Part shown: piece after piece, positions 1-9,253 of the stretch | Layout: each line of letters opens with the position of its first letter | Position numbering within the stretch: position 1 is the first letter of the stretch | NCBI RefSeq assembly: GCF_029433255.1 | Contig: NZ_JAQTHU010000001.1 | Coordinates: forward strand, 1,364,001 to 1,428,000 | DNA from: Lactobacillus sp. ESL0791 | Lineage (GTDB): Bacteria; Bacillota; Bacilli; Lactobacillales; Lactobacillaceae | Direction: 5' to 3' | Length of the DNA stretch: 64,000 nt | Position numbers and translations under genes: made by a program | Notes under the pieces: generated by a model | The model's database searches: none | Told to the model about the DNA's origin: nothing | Seen by the model: the letters and a program-made list of their open reading frames with translations, nothing else

Positions 1-558
1 GACAAAAAGATAAACATTAGGTTTCTTCTCTTCATGATAGATAAGGTGCTCGTCTTCTTCGTTGCCATTCTTGTCATACAATTCGACCATCTTTTCAACG
101 ATGATTTTTTTCAGGTCGTCCCGTGACTTGGCATTCTTCAGCTTGGCTTCATCACGCAATTCATCAGTCAATTCTTCAGCAGTTTCAAACCCAACATCGG
201 ACTCAATCAGCAATTCTTCCAAATCATCAAAAAAATCTTCATCAACTGTTCTAAATTTGGCAAAAAATTGATTCAGCCTGGCCCCAAAACCCTGATTTGT
301 TTTTTCAAGCCCTTTTTCATAAATATCAGCGGTAGTTTTTTCCTCTTTGGGCTCGATGGCATCGGTATTAGTTTCATCATTCAAAGATAACGGCTGTTCC
401 TCCTGCTTTTCAGTATCTGCCGCCTGTGTTTCGTCTTCTTTTACAGTTTCTTGAGCTTTCTCTTCCTTAGCCGTCTCTTCTTGCTTTTTTTCGTCCGGCT
501 TATTTTCTGTTTCCTGGTCACCAAAGAGTGATTTTTTTATTTTATCAAATAATCCCAT
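1..558 (-). CDS. ftsY: Signal recognition particle receptor FtsY (5' part)
   Basis: FtsY is the GTPase receptor that docks SRP-ribosome complexes at the membrane for co-translational insertion. Only the first 186 codons lie in the window; the gene runs off the left edge before the GTPase motifs. The visible protein starts MGLFDKIKKSLFG, continues into a highly acidic Glu/Lys-rich A domain of about 100 residues, and then enters the helical N domain (GLEKTNQGF, then DDLEELLIESDVG). This layout is typical of Firmicute FtsY. The start lies 2 bp beyond the smc stop, so it is translated from the same rnc-smc-ftsY transcript, an order conserved in Bacillus and lactobacilli. Identity is secure from the N-domain motif and the context. 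Confidence 0.93.
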   Translation of the reverse strand, partial: MGLFDKIKKSLFGDQETENKPDEKKQEETAKEEKAQETVKEDETQAADTEKQEEQPLSLNDETNTDAIEPKEEKTTADIYEKGLEKTNQGFGARLNQFFAKFRTVDEDFFDDLEELLIESDVGFETAEELTDELRDEAKLKNAKSRDDLKKIIVEKMVELYDKNGNEEDEHLIYHEEKKPNVYLFV

Positions 559-560
559 CT

Positions 561-3500
561 TTACTTCACCTCATCTTTTATTTCTTTTAATGATACCGAT
601 AGAACCTGCGATACGCCGGATTCCTGCATCACAACCCCGTAGAGCTGATCTGCTTCCTCCATGGTCCCTCGCCTATGGGTAATCACAATAAATTGCGTCT
701 TTAAATCGTACTTTTCTAAAAATTGTGCAAAGCGGCTGACATTGGCATCATCCAGTGCCGCCTCAACCTCATCCAGCACGCAGAACGGAACCGGTTTTAC
801 CTTAAGCATGGCAAACAAGAGGGTAATTGCTGTCAGCGCCCGTTCACCACCAGATAATAGACTCAAACGCTGCAGCTTCTTGCCAGGCGGTTGGGCAACG
901 ATTTCAACGCCCGTTGTCAGCATGTGGTCGGGCTCTGTCAACACCAGCCTAGCATTCCCGCCGCCAAAAACAAGTGGAAAAAGCGCAGTGAAACTTGCCG
1001 CAACCGAATTAAAGGTTTTAGAAAACCGGTTACTGACTTCATTATCTAGGGCCGACATTGATTTTTCAAGGTTATCCCGCGCCTTAAGCAGATCATCCTG
1101 CTGGCCATTTAAAAAGTCGTAGCGTTTTTTAACATTTTCATATTCATTAATTGCATCCAAATTCACCGGACCAATATCTTCAAGCGACATCCGGTGCAGT
1201 TTGACACTTTTTTGCAGTTCAGCCCGTTTTTCCGCATTATTTTCTCCTTCGGCCTGAGCCAGAGCAGCTTCATAAGTAAGAGAGTAATCGGAACCCAGAC
1301 GCTTTAAGCGGTGATCAATCGAACCGGTAAATTTTGCCAGCTCAACCGATAAATTTTCTTGCTCGTCTGCCGCATCCTTGCGCAGGTCATAATTGCGGCT
1401 GGCAACCTGATCCAGCTGGTTGATTTGGGCGTTGAACCGACCTAATTTGCTGCTAAGCTGTGTCAGCTGCTCCTGCAAAGAATTCTTTTTATCCGCCATC
1501 TGCTTAATTTCATCTTGCATTGCGGTTTTTTGGTTTTCCGACAGCGCACTATTTTCATCAATTGCGGTTAATTTATTTTCAAGCTCCGTCACCTGTTTTT
1601 GACCAGCCTGGAGTTTTTGCTCTTGCTCCTGCTTCTGCCGGGAACTGTTTTCTAGTTTATTGGCAAAAACAGCAATTTGCGGATCAAGCTCTGCTGCCTG
1701 CTTCTGCACTTTTTCGTTCAACGACGTAAAATTATTGATTCGTTCCTGAACCTGCGCAATCTTTTCCTTTTGCTCTGCAATTTTCTGCACAAAAGCTGTT
1801 TTTTCTTCTGTCGCTTTCGTGATCTCTTTTTTCAGCTGAACTAACTGTTTATCACGTTCTTGCTTTTGTGACTCAAACAGCTTGCTGGCAGATTCCAAAC
1901 GCTTAACTTCTTTTTCTTGATTCTGAAAAGAAAGAACCGCCTCTCCCAGCTGCTGCTGGGTTTCCTGTAGTTCCTTATTCAGGCTGCTTAGATCTGCCTC
2001 ATTAACTTCATTTTGCTTAAGCAGCTTATCCAATTTCTCCTTTTCAGCCGCAACTTGCTTCTTTAATTCAGCTCCTTTTTGCTTGAGCTCATTTATTTCC
2101 GCAACCGTCTGCAGCGGCGAATTATTCTTTTGGTTGCGCACGCCACCTGTCATTGAACCTCCGGGAGAGATTACATCCCCGTCTAGAGTAATTACCCGAT
2201 AGCGGCCAAGCTTACGCGAAATCTGCAAGGCATTATCGATGTTATCAACTATAATACTGCTGCCCAGTAAATACTCAATTGCAGGTGTAATATCAATTTT
2301 TGCGGTACTAGTTACCAGCTTGCTGGCAACCCCGATAAAACCGGTAAAAGTTTTTAAAGTCGTCACTGTCGAACTGGGGATATTGTAACTGCGCAGTCCA
2401 TCTAATGGTAAAAATGTGGCACGACCAGCATGGCTCCGCTTCAACTGGTTAATTGCATCCCGGGCACTTGTACGTGTTTTAGCAACCAAATCTTGTACCC
2501 CGCCGCCAAGCGCGGTTGTCATCGCCGCCTCTAATTCGGCCGGAAAGGAGATCAATTCACCAATTGCCCCAACAATTCCTGGATACTGAGACAAATTATT
2601 TAAGACATTACGAACTCCATAATAATACCCTTCATGTCTTTTTTGAATATTTTCCAAAGCCTCATACCGGGCTAATGTTTGCTGCAGGGCATTTTGGGTT
2701 ATCCCCTCCTTCTGCCGTAATTCATTTATTTCCGCCTGAAAATTGCTTTGTTTTTGCTGCAAGGCTGTCATTTCTTCAGTTTGCTGTGTCCGCTTGGCAG
2801 TGAGACTTTGACCCTTCTTGCGAAGGTCTTCAAGAGCCGCGGATGCAGTTTCTAACTGCTTGACGACATCATTATCACGGTAACTGCTGTCATCATTTGT
2901 CCGCTTTAATTCCGAATTTAAATAAACAAGCTGGTTATTATTGGAGGTCTGTTTCTGCAAGATTTCAATGTAATCGTTACGCAGATCTTCCAATTTTTTA
3001 TTCAAAGTTTCCGGATCATCTTTAAGTTGGGCGGTTAGCTCTGTCCGCGTCTTTTTCAATGCTTTTTGCTTTTGCTGTAATTCCTGCGTTTCCGTATTAA
3101 TCACCGCAATCGCTTTTTCCGCATCCTTGATCTGATCCTGCAACACCTGCAGCTCATCCTGATATTCCTTCTTGGTTGCCTCGTCATACTGCTTCGACTG
3201 CTCGGTGACCTGCAATTTGGTATTTAACTTCGCCTGCTTATCGGTTAATTCAAGCAGATCGCGCTGAAGCTGTTCACGCTTAGCAGTCAGGTTCTGATAC
3301 TCGCTTTTCTTAGCGCTCACCGCACTTTGCGATTCAGTCACCTCACGATCGAGTTTAGACAGCAAAATTTGATTCTGATCGGCTTTTTTTTGAACGGTAC
3401 TTTTCTGCTTATTTAAGTCCTGAATTTCAAACGCTAATAGAGTCTTTAACTTTTTGTCAAGTCCTGCCTTCTGAAATTGGTATTCCTGCGCCAGCGAACT

Positions 3501-4124
3501 CTGTTCATGCAGCGGTTCAATTCTTTTTTCCAACTCTTTGACCAAATCGTTAATTCGAATTAAATTATCGTTGGTCTTAGCCAATTGAACCTGTGCCGCT
3601 TCTTTTTGCTTCTTGAAATGCAGTACCCCGGCCGCTTCTTCAAAAATAACCCGACGTGCTTCTGGTTTAGAGTTTAAAATTTGGTCAACTCGGCCCTGAG
3701 AAATAATTGCTAAGCTATTCTGCGAAATTCCAGAATCCAAAAAAAGCGCCTGAACATCTTTGAGTCGGACATTCTGCTTATTAATAAAATATTCACTATC
3801 ACCTGACTGCAAAATTCTTCTGCCAACGGTTACTTCATCACTAGCAAAATTTAACTCATGGTTTTTATTGGCAAATGTCAGCGTCACTTCAGCATGCGTT
3901 GCCGGTTTTCTAAATTCACTTCCCGCAAAGATAACATCCTTCATATTGGACCCACGCAGAGACTTGGCACTGGATTCACCCATCACCCAGCGAATCGCTT
4001 CAGTAATGTTGCTTTTACCGCTGCCATTGGGACCCACAATTCCTGTAATCCCGGAATTAAAATGAATAGTTGTCTTTTCGGCAAATGATTTAAAGCCATC
4101 AAGTTCTAACTTAGTTAGCGGCAC
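561..4124 (-). CDS. smc: Chromosome partition protein SMC
   Basis: This is the condensin ATPase that, with ScpA and ScpB, organises and segregates the chromosome. At 1187 residues it matches Firmicute SMC length. Walker A (GPNGSGKS) is at residues 31-38. Two long Gln/Lys/Glu-rich coiled coils flank a hinge at about residues 495-670 (YYYGVRNVL ... GGGVQDLVAKT ... FLPLDGL). The C-terminal head carries the ABC signature (LSLLSGGERALTAI) and Walker B (CVLDEVEAALDD). It starts 11 bp after the rnc stop and is followed 2 bp later by ftsY, so the three genes form an operon. Nothing is missing or unusual. Confidence 0.97.
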   Translation of the reverse strand: MPLTKLELDGFKSFAEKTTIHFNSGITGIVGPNGSGKSNITEAIRWVMGESSAKSLRGSNMKDVIFAGSEFRKPATHAEVTLTFANKNHELNFASDEVTVGRRILQSGDSEYFINKQNVRLKDVQALFLDSGISQNSLAIISQGRVDQILNSKPEARRVIFEEAAGVLHFKKQKEAAQVQLAKTNDNLIRINDLVKELEKRIEPLHEQSSLAQEYQFQKAGLDKKLKTLLAFEIQDLNKQKSTVQKKADQNQILLSKLDREVTESQSAVSAKKSEYQNLTAKREQLQRDLLELTDKQAKLNTKLQVTEQSKQYDEATKKEYQDELQVLQDQIKDAEKAIAVINTETQELQQKQKALKKTRTELTAQLKDDPETLNKKLEDLRNDYIEILQKQTSNNNQLVYLNSELKRTNDDSSYRDNDVVKQLETASAALEDLRKKGQSLTAKRTQQTEEMTALQQKQSNFQAEINELRQKEGITQNALQQTLARYEALENIQKRHEGYYYGVRNVLNNLSQYPGIVGAIGELISFPAELEAAMTTALGGGVQDLVAKTRTSARDAINQLKRSHAGRATFLPLDGLRSYNIPSSTVTTLKTFTGFIGVASKLVTSTAKIDITPAIEYLLGSSIIVDNIDNALQISRKLGRYRVITLDGDVISPGGSMTGGVRNQKNNSPLQTVAEINELKQKGAELKKQVAAEKEKLDKLLKQNEVNEADLSSLNKELQETQQQLGEAVLSFQNQEKEVKRLESASKLFESQKQERDKQLVQLKKEITKATEEKTAFVQKIAEQKEKIAQVQERINNFTSLNEKVQKQAAELDPQIAVFANKLENSSRQKQEQEQKLQAGQKQVTELENKLTAIDENSALSENQKTAMQDEIKQMADKKNSLQEQLTQLSSKLGRFNAQINQLDQVASRNYDLRKDAADEQENLSVELAKFTGSIDHRLKRLGSDYSLTYEAALAQAEGENNAEKRAELQKSVKLHRMSLEDIGPVNLDAINEYENVKKRYDFLNGQQDDLLKARDNLEKSMSALDNEVSNRFSKTFNSVAASFTALFPLVFGGGNARLVLTEPDHMLTTGVEIVAQPPGKKLQRLSLLSGGERALTAITLLFAMLKVKPVPFCVLDEVEAALDDANVSRFAQFLEKYDLKTQFIVITHRRGTMEEADQLYGVVMQESGVSQVLSVSLKEIKDEVK

Positions 4125-4135
4125 ATGAATCCCTC

Positions 4136-4822
4136 CTATTCAAAATTAGCAAGTGCGGCCTTGGCGGCATCCTGTTCCGCCGCCTTTTTATTATGCCCTG
4201 TGCCCTGAGACACAAGCTGATTATTAATCCGCAGTTCAACTACAAAATTGGAGGGAAGCTGTGATTCGCTGATAACGGCATATTTAATATCAACGGGGCC
4301 ATTTTGTTGTAATAATTCCTGCAAATCAGTTTTATAATCACGCGACGAATCGAATTTTCCTTGATCAATCAGCGGATAAACAGTTATCCCGAGAAAATGT
4401 TCAACCTTATCCATTCCTTGATCCAAAAAAAGCGCGCCGTTAAAAGCTTCAAAGACATCTTCAAGCAAGGTTTTCCGCTCTCTTGCACCAGATTTCTCCT
4501 CACCATTGCCCAAATTGATTTCTGCCTGAAAACCGCATTCAACCGCAAACTTGGAAAAGCCGTCGGTGTCAACAATATTTGATCGCATCCGGGTCAACTC
4601 ACCCTCGTTTAATTGTGTAAAATGACGGTAAAGGTAATCAGAGATTGCCAATTCGAGGACAGCATCACCCAAGAATTCTAATTTTTCATAATCACGAATA
4701 CCGGCACGCGGATGTTCATTGGCATATGACGAATGTGTAAACGCCTCCTCCAAAAGCTTTTCATTGTTAAATTTTATTCCGTACCTGCTGTCAAGCTGTT
4801 TAATAAATTTGCTGCTGACCAT
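4136..4822 (-). CDS. rnc: Ribonuclease III
   Basis: This double-strand-specific endoribonuclease processes rRNA precursors and structured mRNAs. The RNase III signature EKLEFLGDA is at residues 46-54 with catalytic Asp53. The second acidic cluster (EDVFEAFNGALFLD) lies near residue 125. A C-terminal dsRNA-binding domain (about 160-228) ends in the KKAAEQDAAKAAL helix. The length of 228 residues is normal. A strong Shine-Dalgarno (AAGGGGGAAGG) precedes the ATG. It is the first gene of the rnc-smc-ftsY operon. Confidence 0.97.
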   Translation of the reverse strand: MVSSKFIKQLDSRYGIKFNNEKLLEEAFTHSSYANEHPRAGIRDYEKLEFLGDAVLELAISDYLYRHFTQLNEGELTRMRSNIVDTDGFSKFAVECGFQAEINLGNGEEKSGARERKTLLEDVFEAFNGALFLDQGMDKVEHFLGITVYPLIDQGKFDSSRDYKTDLQELLQQNGPVDIKYAVISESQLPSNFVVELRINNQLVSQGTGHNKKAAEQDAAKAALANFE

Positions 4823-4847
4823 TTACCTTCCCCCTTATACTTAAATG

Positions 4848-4853
4848 ATTATA
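4848..4853 (-). promoter_or_regulatory. Putative -10 box of the rnc-smc-ftsY promoter
   Basis: On the minus strand a perfect TATAAT lies about 26 bp upstream of the rnc start codon. A weak TTATTT sits 17 bp further upstream as a possible -35 box. No other good candidate is visible between rnc and the next gene. This is inferred from consensus matching only. Confidence 0.5.
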
Positions 4854-5095
4854 ACAGTTTTTCTAATTTAAAATAAATTACATAGAAAGAAGTATACCAG
4901 TTTCCCACACAGTTTGTGCTCAATACCCACGCAAACGATAAATTGGCCAGCTACCTACACAAGAAAAAAGCACAACCTTCAACTGGGTCCACATCAATTA
5001 TAAATATCAATTTTATCTTGGTTAATTAATTTGAATACAATAAAACCCCGAAATTAATTTTCCTAACTTAGAGGCTTTAGATTATGTTTTTTAAA

Positions 5096-5966
5096 TTAAT
5101 TTGCGTTATAAAAGTTTGCCCAATTATCACTAGTACTTGATACTTCAATGAACATAATTCCAACACAAGAATAACTTCCATCGAACTCATAATTGAGTGA
5201 TAAGGCACCGAATGCTTTATCATCTTTATGACCTTCGAACCTTTTAGCAACATCAGGATCTTTAATTAAGGCATTAAACATCGAACTTGCTACATGTTGA
5301 GGATTTCTATCTTTCAAATTGAAGCTAGGTTCATCATAATCTATACCATAAAATCTTGGATTATCAACTCCACGCATTCCGTTCATACCTTTATCAGTTA
5401 ATTCTGATAAATAATTTTCTAAATTAGCAGAATTTTGAAAATTAACCGCCCATTGATAAGGATATAGTCCATCCATGGTCAACGTAACTCCATTCACAAA
5501 ATTATTTAATTCAGAATTAGATTTATAAGACGCATGCCCTTTACTAACACGATAGTCTTGAATTTTTTGTCAAAGTGCATCATAAACTGGTGTATTTTTA
5601 GTTAAAGTCACAAATTGCGGTGCTGTTACATTCGAAATATTTGAAGAAGTATTAGTATTAACTGGTGTTGGATCAACTAGATTTATCTTTTTAGCATTTA
5701 CAGCCTTGATATAGCGACTCTTGCTAAGACGATAATACTTTTTACCATAAACAGTATACGTATGACCTTTCTTTAAGAGCTTTTTACCTTTGCTTTTACC
5801 ATACTTAGTAAAAACTTTGGAGTTCTTTTTAAGCTTAATCTTAAAGATTTTAGCCTTTTTAATAACTTGTACAGGTTCGTGATGCTTACCCATTACTGGT
5901 AACTTCAGCTACTCTAATACTTAATAAAGCTGCACTAGCTAAACTAATTAATACTCTCTTTTTCAT
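5096..5966 (-). pseudogene. Broken secreted protein: signal peptide, SLAP domain, CAP/SCP-like domain
   Basis: Three reading-frame pieces line up as one former gene. ATG at 5966 encodes a signal-peptide start (MKKRVLISLASAALLSI) but hits a stop after about 25 codons. The next piece, one frame away (from about 5893), encodes a Lys/Tyr-rich SLAP-type unit (KKYYRLSKSRYIKA) and runs to an in-frame TGA at 5570-5572. Beyond that TGA the same frame stays open to 5096 and gives a domain resembling the C-terminal half of CAP/SCP proteins (NPQHVASSMFNALI ... YSCVGIMFIEV). One frameshift and one nonsense codon therefore separate it from a secreted, S-layer-associated CAP-like protein. The family call for the C-terminal part is tentative. 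Sequencing error is an alternative for either lesion but less likely for both. Confidence 0.7.
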
Positions 5967-5985
5967 CTCTTATTCCCCAAACATA

Positions 5986-6270
5986 TTACTTTTTATAGAC
6001 ATCATTACGTTTATCAGCATTAATAACCAAAACTACAAACTTATCATCATGAATATCTGCAATAATTCGATATTTACCCACTCGATAGCGCCAAAGTGTT
6101 TGTAAATTACCTTCTAGTGCTTTCCCCCATAACCGAGGATTATCAGAATCAGTAATATGTCTATCAAGCCAAGTAACAATTCTTTTTTGAACTTGCTGAT
6201 CAAGCTTGCGAAACTTTTTTAATCCTGCTTTATCAAATTCCCACTTGAATTTAGTCATTTGCTTTGCCAA
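5986..6270 (-). CDS. RelE/ParE-superfamily toxin
   Basis: This small basic protein of 94 residues (90 if it starts at the second Met, MTKFKWEF) has the RelE fold signature: an N-terminal helical region (KKFRKLDQQVQKRIV) and the strand series LWRYRVGKYRIIADIHDDKFVVLVINADKRNDVY. The R..VG.YR core and the C-terminal KR..VY are characteristic of RelE-type mRNA interferases. It overlaps the 3' end of the upstream antitoxin gene by 20 bp (8 bp with the second Met), so the two are translationally coupled. The family predicts ribosome-dependent mRNA cleavage, neutralised by the partner. Nothing looks broken. Confidence 0.88.
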   Translation of the reverse strand: MAKQMTKFKWEFDKAGLKKFRKLDQQVQKRIVTWLDRHITDSDNPRLWGKALEGNLQTLWRYRVGKYRIIADIHDDKFVVLVINADKRNDVYKK

Positions 6271-6475
6271 AAACCATTTTTCTAACTTCTTCAGCTGACA
6301 CCGTTCCTGTCGATTTTTTCAACATTTTAATAGCTTCTTGATAATCTTGTTGATCTTCTACCTTTTCAGTAATTGCCTTTCTCATATATGTAGAAACACT
6401 CTCTCCTTCAAAATCGGCCATTTCTTTAACTTTTTGATACACATCATCTGAAAATCTAATAGTTGTAACAGTCAT
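6251..6475 (-). CDS. RelB-like ribbon-helix-helix antitoxin
   Basis: This 74-residue protein starts with a ribbon-helix-helix DNA-binding segment (MTVTTIRFSDDVYQKVKEMA) followed by an acidic tail that would wrap the toxin. It is of the RelB/DUF6290 type. It is immediately upstream of, and overlaps, the RelE-like toxin. A GGAGG ribosome-binding site precedes the ATG. The antitoxin-toxin complex is expected to autoregulate, and an AT palindrome just upstream could be the operator. Confidence 0.85.
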   Translation of the reverse strand: MTVTTIRFSDDVYQKVKEMADFEGESVSTYMRKAITEKVEDQQDYQEAIKMLKKSTGTVSAEEVRKMVFGKAND

Positions 6476-6499
6476 AATCTATTTTTCCTCCAATCACTA

Positions 6500-6512
6500 T
6501 ATAATAATTATA
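6500..6512 (-). promoter_or_regulatory. Putative promoter/operator of the RelB-RelE pair
   Basis: The 13-bp near-palindrome TATAATAATTATA includes a consensus TATAAT -10 box on the minus strand, 31-37 bp upstream of the antitoxin start. The -35 region is weak. Overlap of a palindrome with the -10 box fits autorepression by an RHH antitoxin. This is an inference. Confidence 0.4.
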
Positions 6513-6545
6513 GCGCGTTTACCTACAAAAGTATTCAAAATTAAA

Positions 6546-6581
6546 AGGACTAGCCTCCGATTAAATATCAGAAGCTAGTCC
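6546..6581 (-). terminator. Rho-independent terminator after the flavoprotein gene
   Basis: Arms AGGACTAGC and GCTAGTCCT form a 9-bp stem with further partial pairing. On the minus strand the stem is followed by TTTTAATTTT. It lies about 110 bp beyond the stop of the FAD reductase gene and before the toxin-antitoxin promoter. Confidence 0.8.
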
Positions 6582-6689
6582 TAAGTTAAAGCTTAATAAT
6601 CTGACCTAATTATGGGATTGAAAGCATAACTAAGAAATTGTACTTTTTGTGCACTGCACTTATTCTTTTATATTTATTTTGTCAAATGG

Positions 6690-8192
6690 TTAATTTTCAG
6701 CAGCCTGTTGACCAGCTAAGCGGCCAAAGGTTTGCGCATGACTTGCAGCAAGACCAGGAACTCTATCTGGATAACTGTTAAAGAAGAAGCCACCACTAGC
6801 ATTACCAGCAGCGTATAAATGTTCAATTGGTTCATAATCTTCATTTAGAACTTCCATCTTCTTGTTGATTCTTAAGCCATCAAGCGTATCAAGAACCCGG
6901 CCGCCTAAAATACAGCCATAAAATGGTTTCTTGTCGACAGCAGTCAAGCGGTATTGCTCCTTACCAAAGTCCTTGTCAATATGGGCAACAACTAAGTCAT
7001 TGTACCTATTGACCGTCTTAACCAGATTTTCTACCGGCAAGTGCAACTTTTTAGCCAATTCTTCAATGGTATCGGCCTTAACAACCAAGCCCTTGTCAAC
7101 ATATTGCTGTGTATCTTCCATCAATTTTTCGGCACTAGCCATGTATCCTGGAAAACCAACTCTGGCGCAGCCCAAAGTATGGAACTGCTTAGCATATTCA
7201 CCATAATTATCGTCCCAAATCATTGCATACAGATAGCCTGGCTCTTTACTTGCGGCATTAACAATGTATTGGTAAGGAACTGATTCATTTGAAAAGCGCT
7301 TGCCGCGCAGGTTGACTTTTAACAGCGGATGACTGCCAAGCCACAACCAATCTTGATAGGTTGCTGTTTGCACATACATTTCCTCAGTTTTCTTGCCAAC
7401 TGGTACAAGGCCTCGGTCAAAGATACATTCTGCCGGTTCTTCATCTTTGATTGCACCAATTTCTAAGGCGGCTGCTATTCCTCTACCAGTGTTACGGGGA
7501 CTATCATTATAGACATTTTTCTTTAATGACATCGGGTTCCATTTTTGCAGTAAATCGGTATTAGCGGCATACCCTCCGGAACAAATAATTACCCCTTTAG
7601 AGGCGTTAATTTGAATTCTTTGACCCTTTTTATTATCCTGAGCAATCACACCTGTCACTCTATTATTTGAGCTAACCAGATCGACCAGTTCAGTATTAAA
7701 GACTAACTTAACGCCCATTTTCTCAACTTTTTGTACAAACCAATTGCCGTATGATGTGAAGGTTTTGTCGTCAAAAGTTGGGTCATTTTCAGTTGAAAAG
7801 CCCTCGTAAGCACTGCTGGTTACCATTGAATCAGGCTCTGCCTTAAGGTGGGCACCGTGCGGCTTAAGAATGTTATCTTCAACCCAATTAACGGCTTCAG
7901 CACTATGATTAGCCCAATGATAGATTAGCCCTTCATCAACATTGTGTTGGGCAAATGCGGCTAAGTATTCAACCAAATCAAATTTATTAACAGTCACCCC
8001 GGCTCTTTTTTGTGCATTGCTGCCAACACTGGCCAAACCAACCCGCATCAAGTTAATTGAATCTTCTTTTTCAATTATCATGACTTTGGCGCCAGACTCT
8101 GCTGCGGCCGCAGCAGCCATCATCCCAGCATTACCTGCACCAACAACTACAACCTCTGTATTAATCGCTTCGCTAATTTTTCCATTATCCAT
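6690..8192 (-). CDS. Soluble FAD-binding fumarate reductase/dehydrogenase-family flavoprotein
   Basis: This 500-residue protein is of the fumarate reductase/succinate dehydrogenase flavoprotein family. An N-terminal Rossmann FAD motif lies at residues 17-42 (GAGNAGMMAAAAAAESG, then IIEKE). The FAD-contacting GVIICSGGYAAN segment is mid-protein, and the C-terminal FAD motif (HLYAAGNASGGFFFNSYP) is near the end. It has no signal peptide, no FMN-binding domain and no fused haem or NADH module, so it is a cytoplasmic catalytic unit that needs an external electron donor. Relatives reduce activated double bonds (fumarate, urocanate, hydroxycinnamates); the substrate cannot be read from sequence. 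It is divergent from a LysR regulator and followed by its own terminator, so it is probably a monocistronic, inducer-controlled gene. Confidence 0.85.
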   Translation of the reverse strand: MDNGKISEAINTEVVVVGAGNAGMMAAAAAAESGAKVMIIEKEDSINLMRVGLASVGSNAQKRAGVTVNKFDLVEYLAAFAQHNVDEGLIYHWANHSAEAVNWVEDNILKPHGAHLKAEPDSMVTSSAYEGFSTENDPTFDDKTFTSYGNWFVQKVEKMGVKLVFNTELVDLVSSNNRVTGVIAQDNKKGQRIQINASKGVIICSGGYAANTDLLQKWNPMSLKKNVYNDSPRNTGRGIAAALEIGAIKDEEPAECIFDRGLVPVGKKTEEMYVQTATYQDWLWLGSHPLLKVNLRGKRFSNESVPYQYIVNAASKEPGYLYAMIWDDNYGEYAKQFHTLGCARVGFPGYMASAEKLMEDTQQYVDKGLVVKADTIEELAKKLHLPVENLVKTVNRYNDLVVAHIDKDFGKEQYRLTAVDKKPFYGCILGGRVLDTLDGLRINKKMEVLNEDYEPIEHLYAAGNASGGFFFNSYPDRVPGLAASHAQTFGRLAGQQAAEN

Positions 8193-8245
8193 GCTAATAC
8201 CTTCTCATAAATTTTAATTTTATATTTATTATTGAAGCAGCCTTC

Positions 8246-8291
8246 AAATAGCGCTATTTATTTCTCACCGCTTACATTGATAAATATATCA
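8246..8291. promoter_or_regulatory. Two palindromes in the divergent flavoprotein/LysR intergenic region
   Basis: A perfect 14-bp palindrome, AAATAGCGCTATTT, is at 8246-8259. A second, TGATAAATATATCA, is at 8278-8291. The second lies directly upstream of a TATAAT (8297-8302) that would serve the LysR gene, so occupancy there would repress the regulator. The first is nearer the flavoprotein start and could be the activating site. LysR proteins usually bind such dyads between divergent genes. The functional assignment is inference. Confidence 0.5.
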
Positions 8292-8357
8292 CATGATATA
8301 ATAGAGGTTAAATAGCAAAATGTAATCAACAATAAGGTCTCGTTATAAAGGAACGCA

Positions 8358-9251
8358 ATGAATCTCGATCATATTAAAATTTTTATCAACCTGGCAGAAA
8401 CACTAAATTTTTCCAAAACCGCACGCTCGATGAGCATTTCACAGCCGGCTGTCTCACAAGCAATCAGATCCCTAGAAAATGAATTAGGGCTCAAACTATT
8501 CAAACGGACAAAACAATCTGTCAGCTTAACCGCCAGCGGGACAATCTTTTACAAGCAAGCAGTTCAAGGGATTAAGCTGCTGGACAAGGCAATCTATGAA
8601 AGTCGGCTAAATTATGAAAAAGAAAAAAGTTCATTAACCATTGGAATGACAGGCACCTCATTTGAATCCAACCTGCTGCCGACTCTAGTAAGAAATTATC
8701 ACGCACTGCACAAAGATACTAATATCTATTTAGAATATTACGATCACAATGGTTTAAAGAAAAACTTGCTGGAACAAGCCTGCGATATTATTTTCACCAC
8801 TCAAGACGATGTGGTTAATTACGCGGAGTTCAGCTATTTTCCGCTGCTAACGGGACACTTCAGTGTCGCCGTGCCTTCTGTTAATAGTTTGGTACAAAAA
8901 ACGGTGATAAATCTTGCAGACTTAGACCATCAGCGAATAATCTTGTTTACCAACAGCTGGTGCCCGCCTGAACAATTAAAACTGCAAAACTTATTAAGAA
9001 CAGAGTGTAAGCATTCAGAAATAATTACGGCATCAAATTTCGGCGTGGTCAACACCATGATTGAATCCGGGTTAGGAATAGCTGTGATGCCCGACTTCAC
9101 TGAATTTGAAGATTATCCCTTCTTTAAAGTTATACCGCTAAATTACGATGTTTCCTTATCTTACGGAGCTGTATCATTAAAATCCGCTCTCTCACCCAAT
9201 GCCCAAAATTTTGCCAAATGGTTAACTGTAAATGGGCATGTTTTACACTAA
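8358..9251 (+). CDS. LysR-family transcriptional regulator
   Basis: This 297-residue protein has the standard LysR plan. The winged helix-turn-helix covers residues 1-60 (FSKTARSMSISQPAVSQAIRSLENELGLKLF). A linker helix and a periplasmic-binding-like effector domain follow (about 90-290). It is transcribed divergently from the FAD reductase gene across 165 bp, the classic arrangement in which a LysR protein controls its neighbour and itself. The ligand is unknown but is plausibly the flavoprotein's substrate. The gene ends at a shared bidirectional terminator. Confidence 0.9.
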   Translation: MNLDHIKIFINLAETLNFSKTARSMSISQPAVSQAIRSLENELGLKLFKRTKQSVSLTASGTIFYKQAVQGIKLLDKAIYESRLNYEKEKSSLTIGMTGTSFESNLLPTLVRNYHALHKDTNIYLEYYDHNGLKKNLLEQACDIIFTTQDDVVNYAEFSYFPLLTGHFSVAVPSVNSLVQKTVINLADLDHQRIILFTNSWCPPEQLKLQNLLRTECKHSEIITASNFGVVNTMIESGLGIAVMPDFTEFEDYPFFKVIPLNYDVSLSYGAVSLKSALSPNAQNFAKWLTVNGHVLH

Positions 9252-9253
9252 AT

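Noticed and set aside
1420..1729. Short open frames on the plus strand within smc and other housekeeping genes
   Set aside because: They are antisense shadows of well-supported genes, without ribosome-binding sites or recognisable products.
8246..8259. Palindrome AAATAGCGCTATTT as a phage attachment or replication site
   Set aside because: Position in a divergent LysR intergenic region gives a simpler operator explanation, and no integrase or replication gene is nearby.
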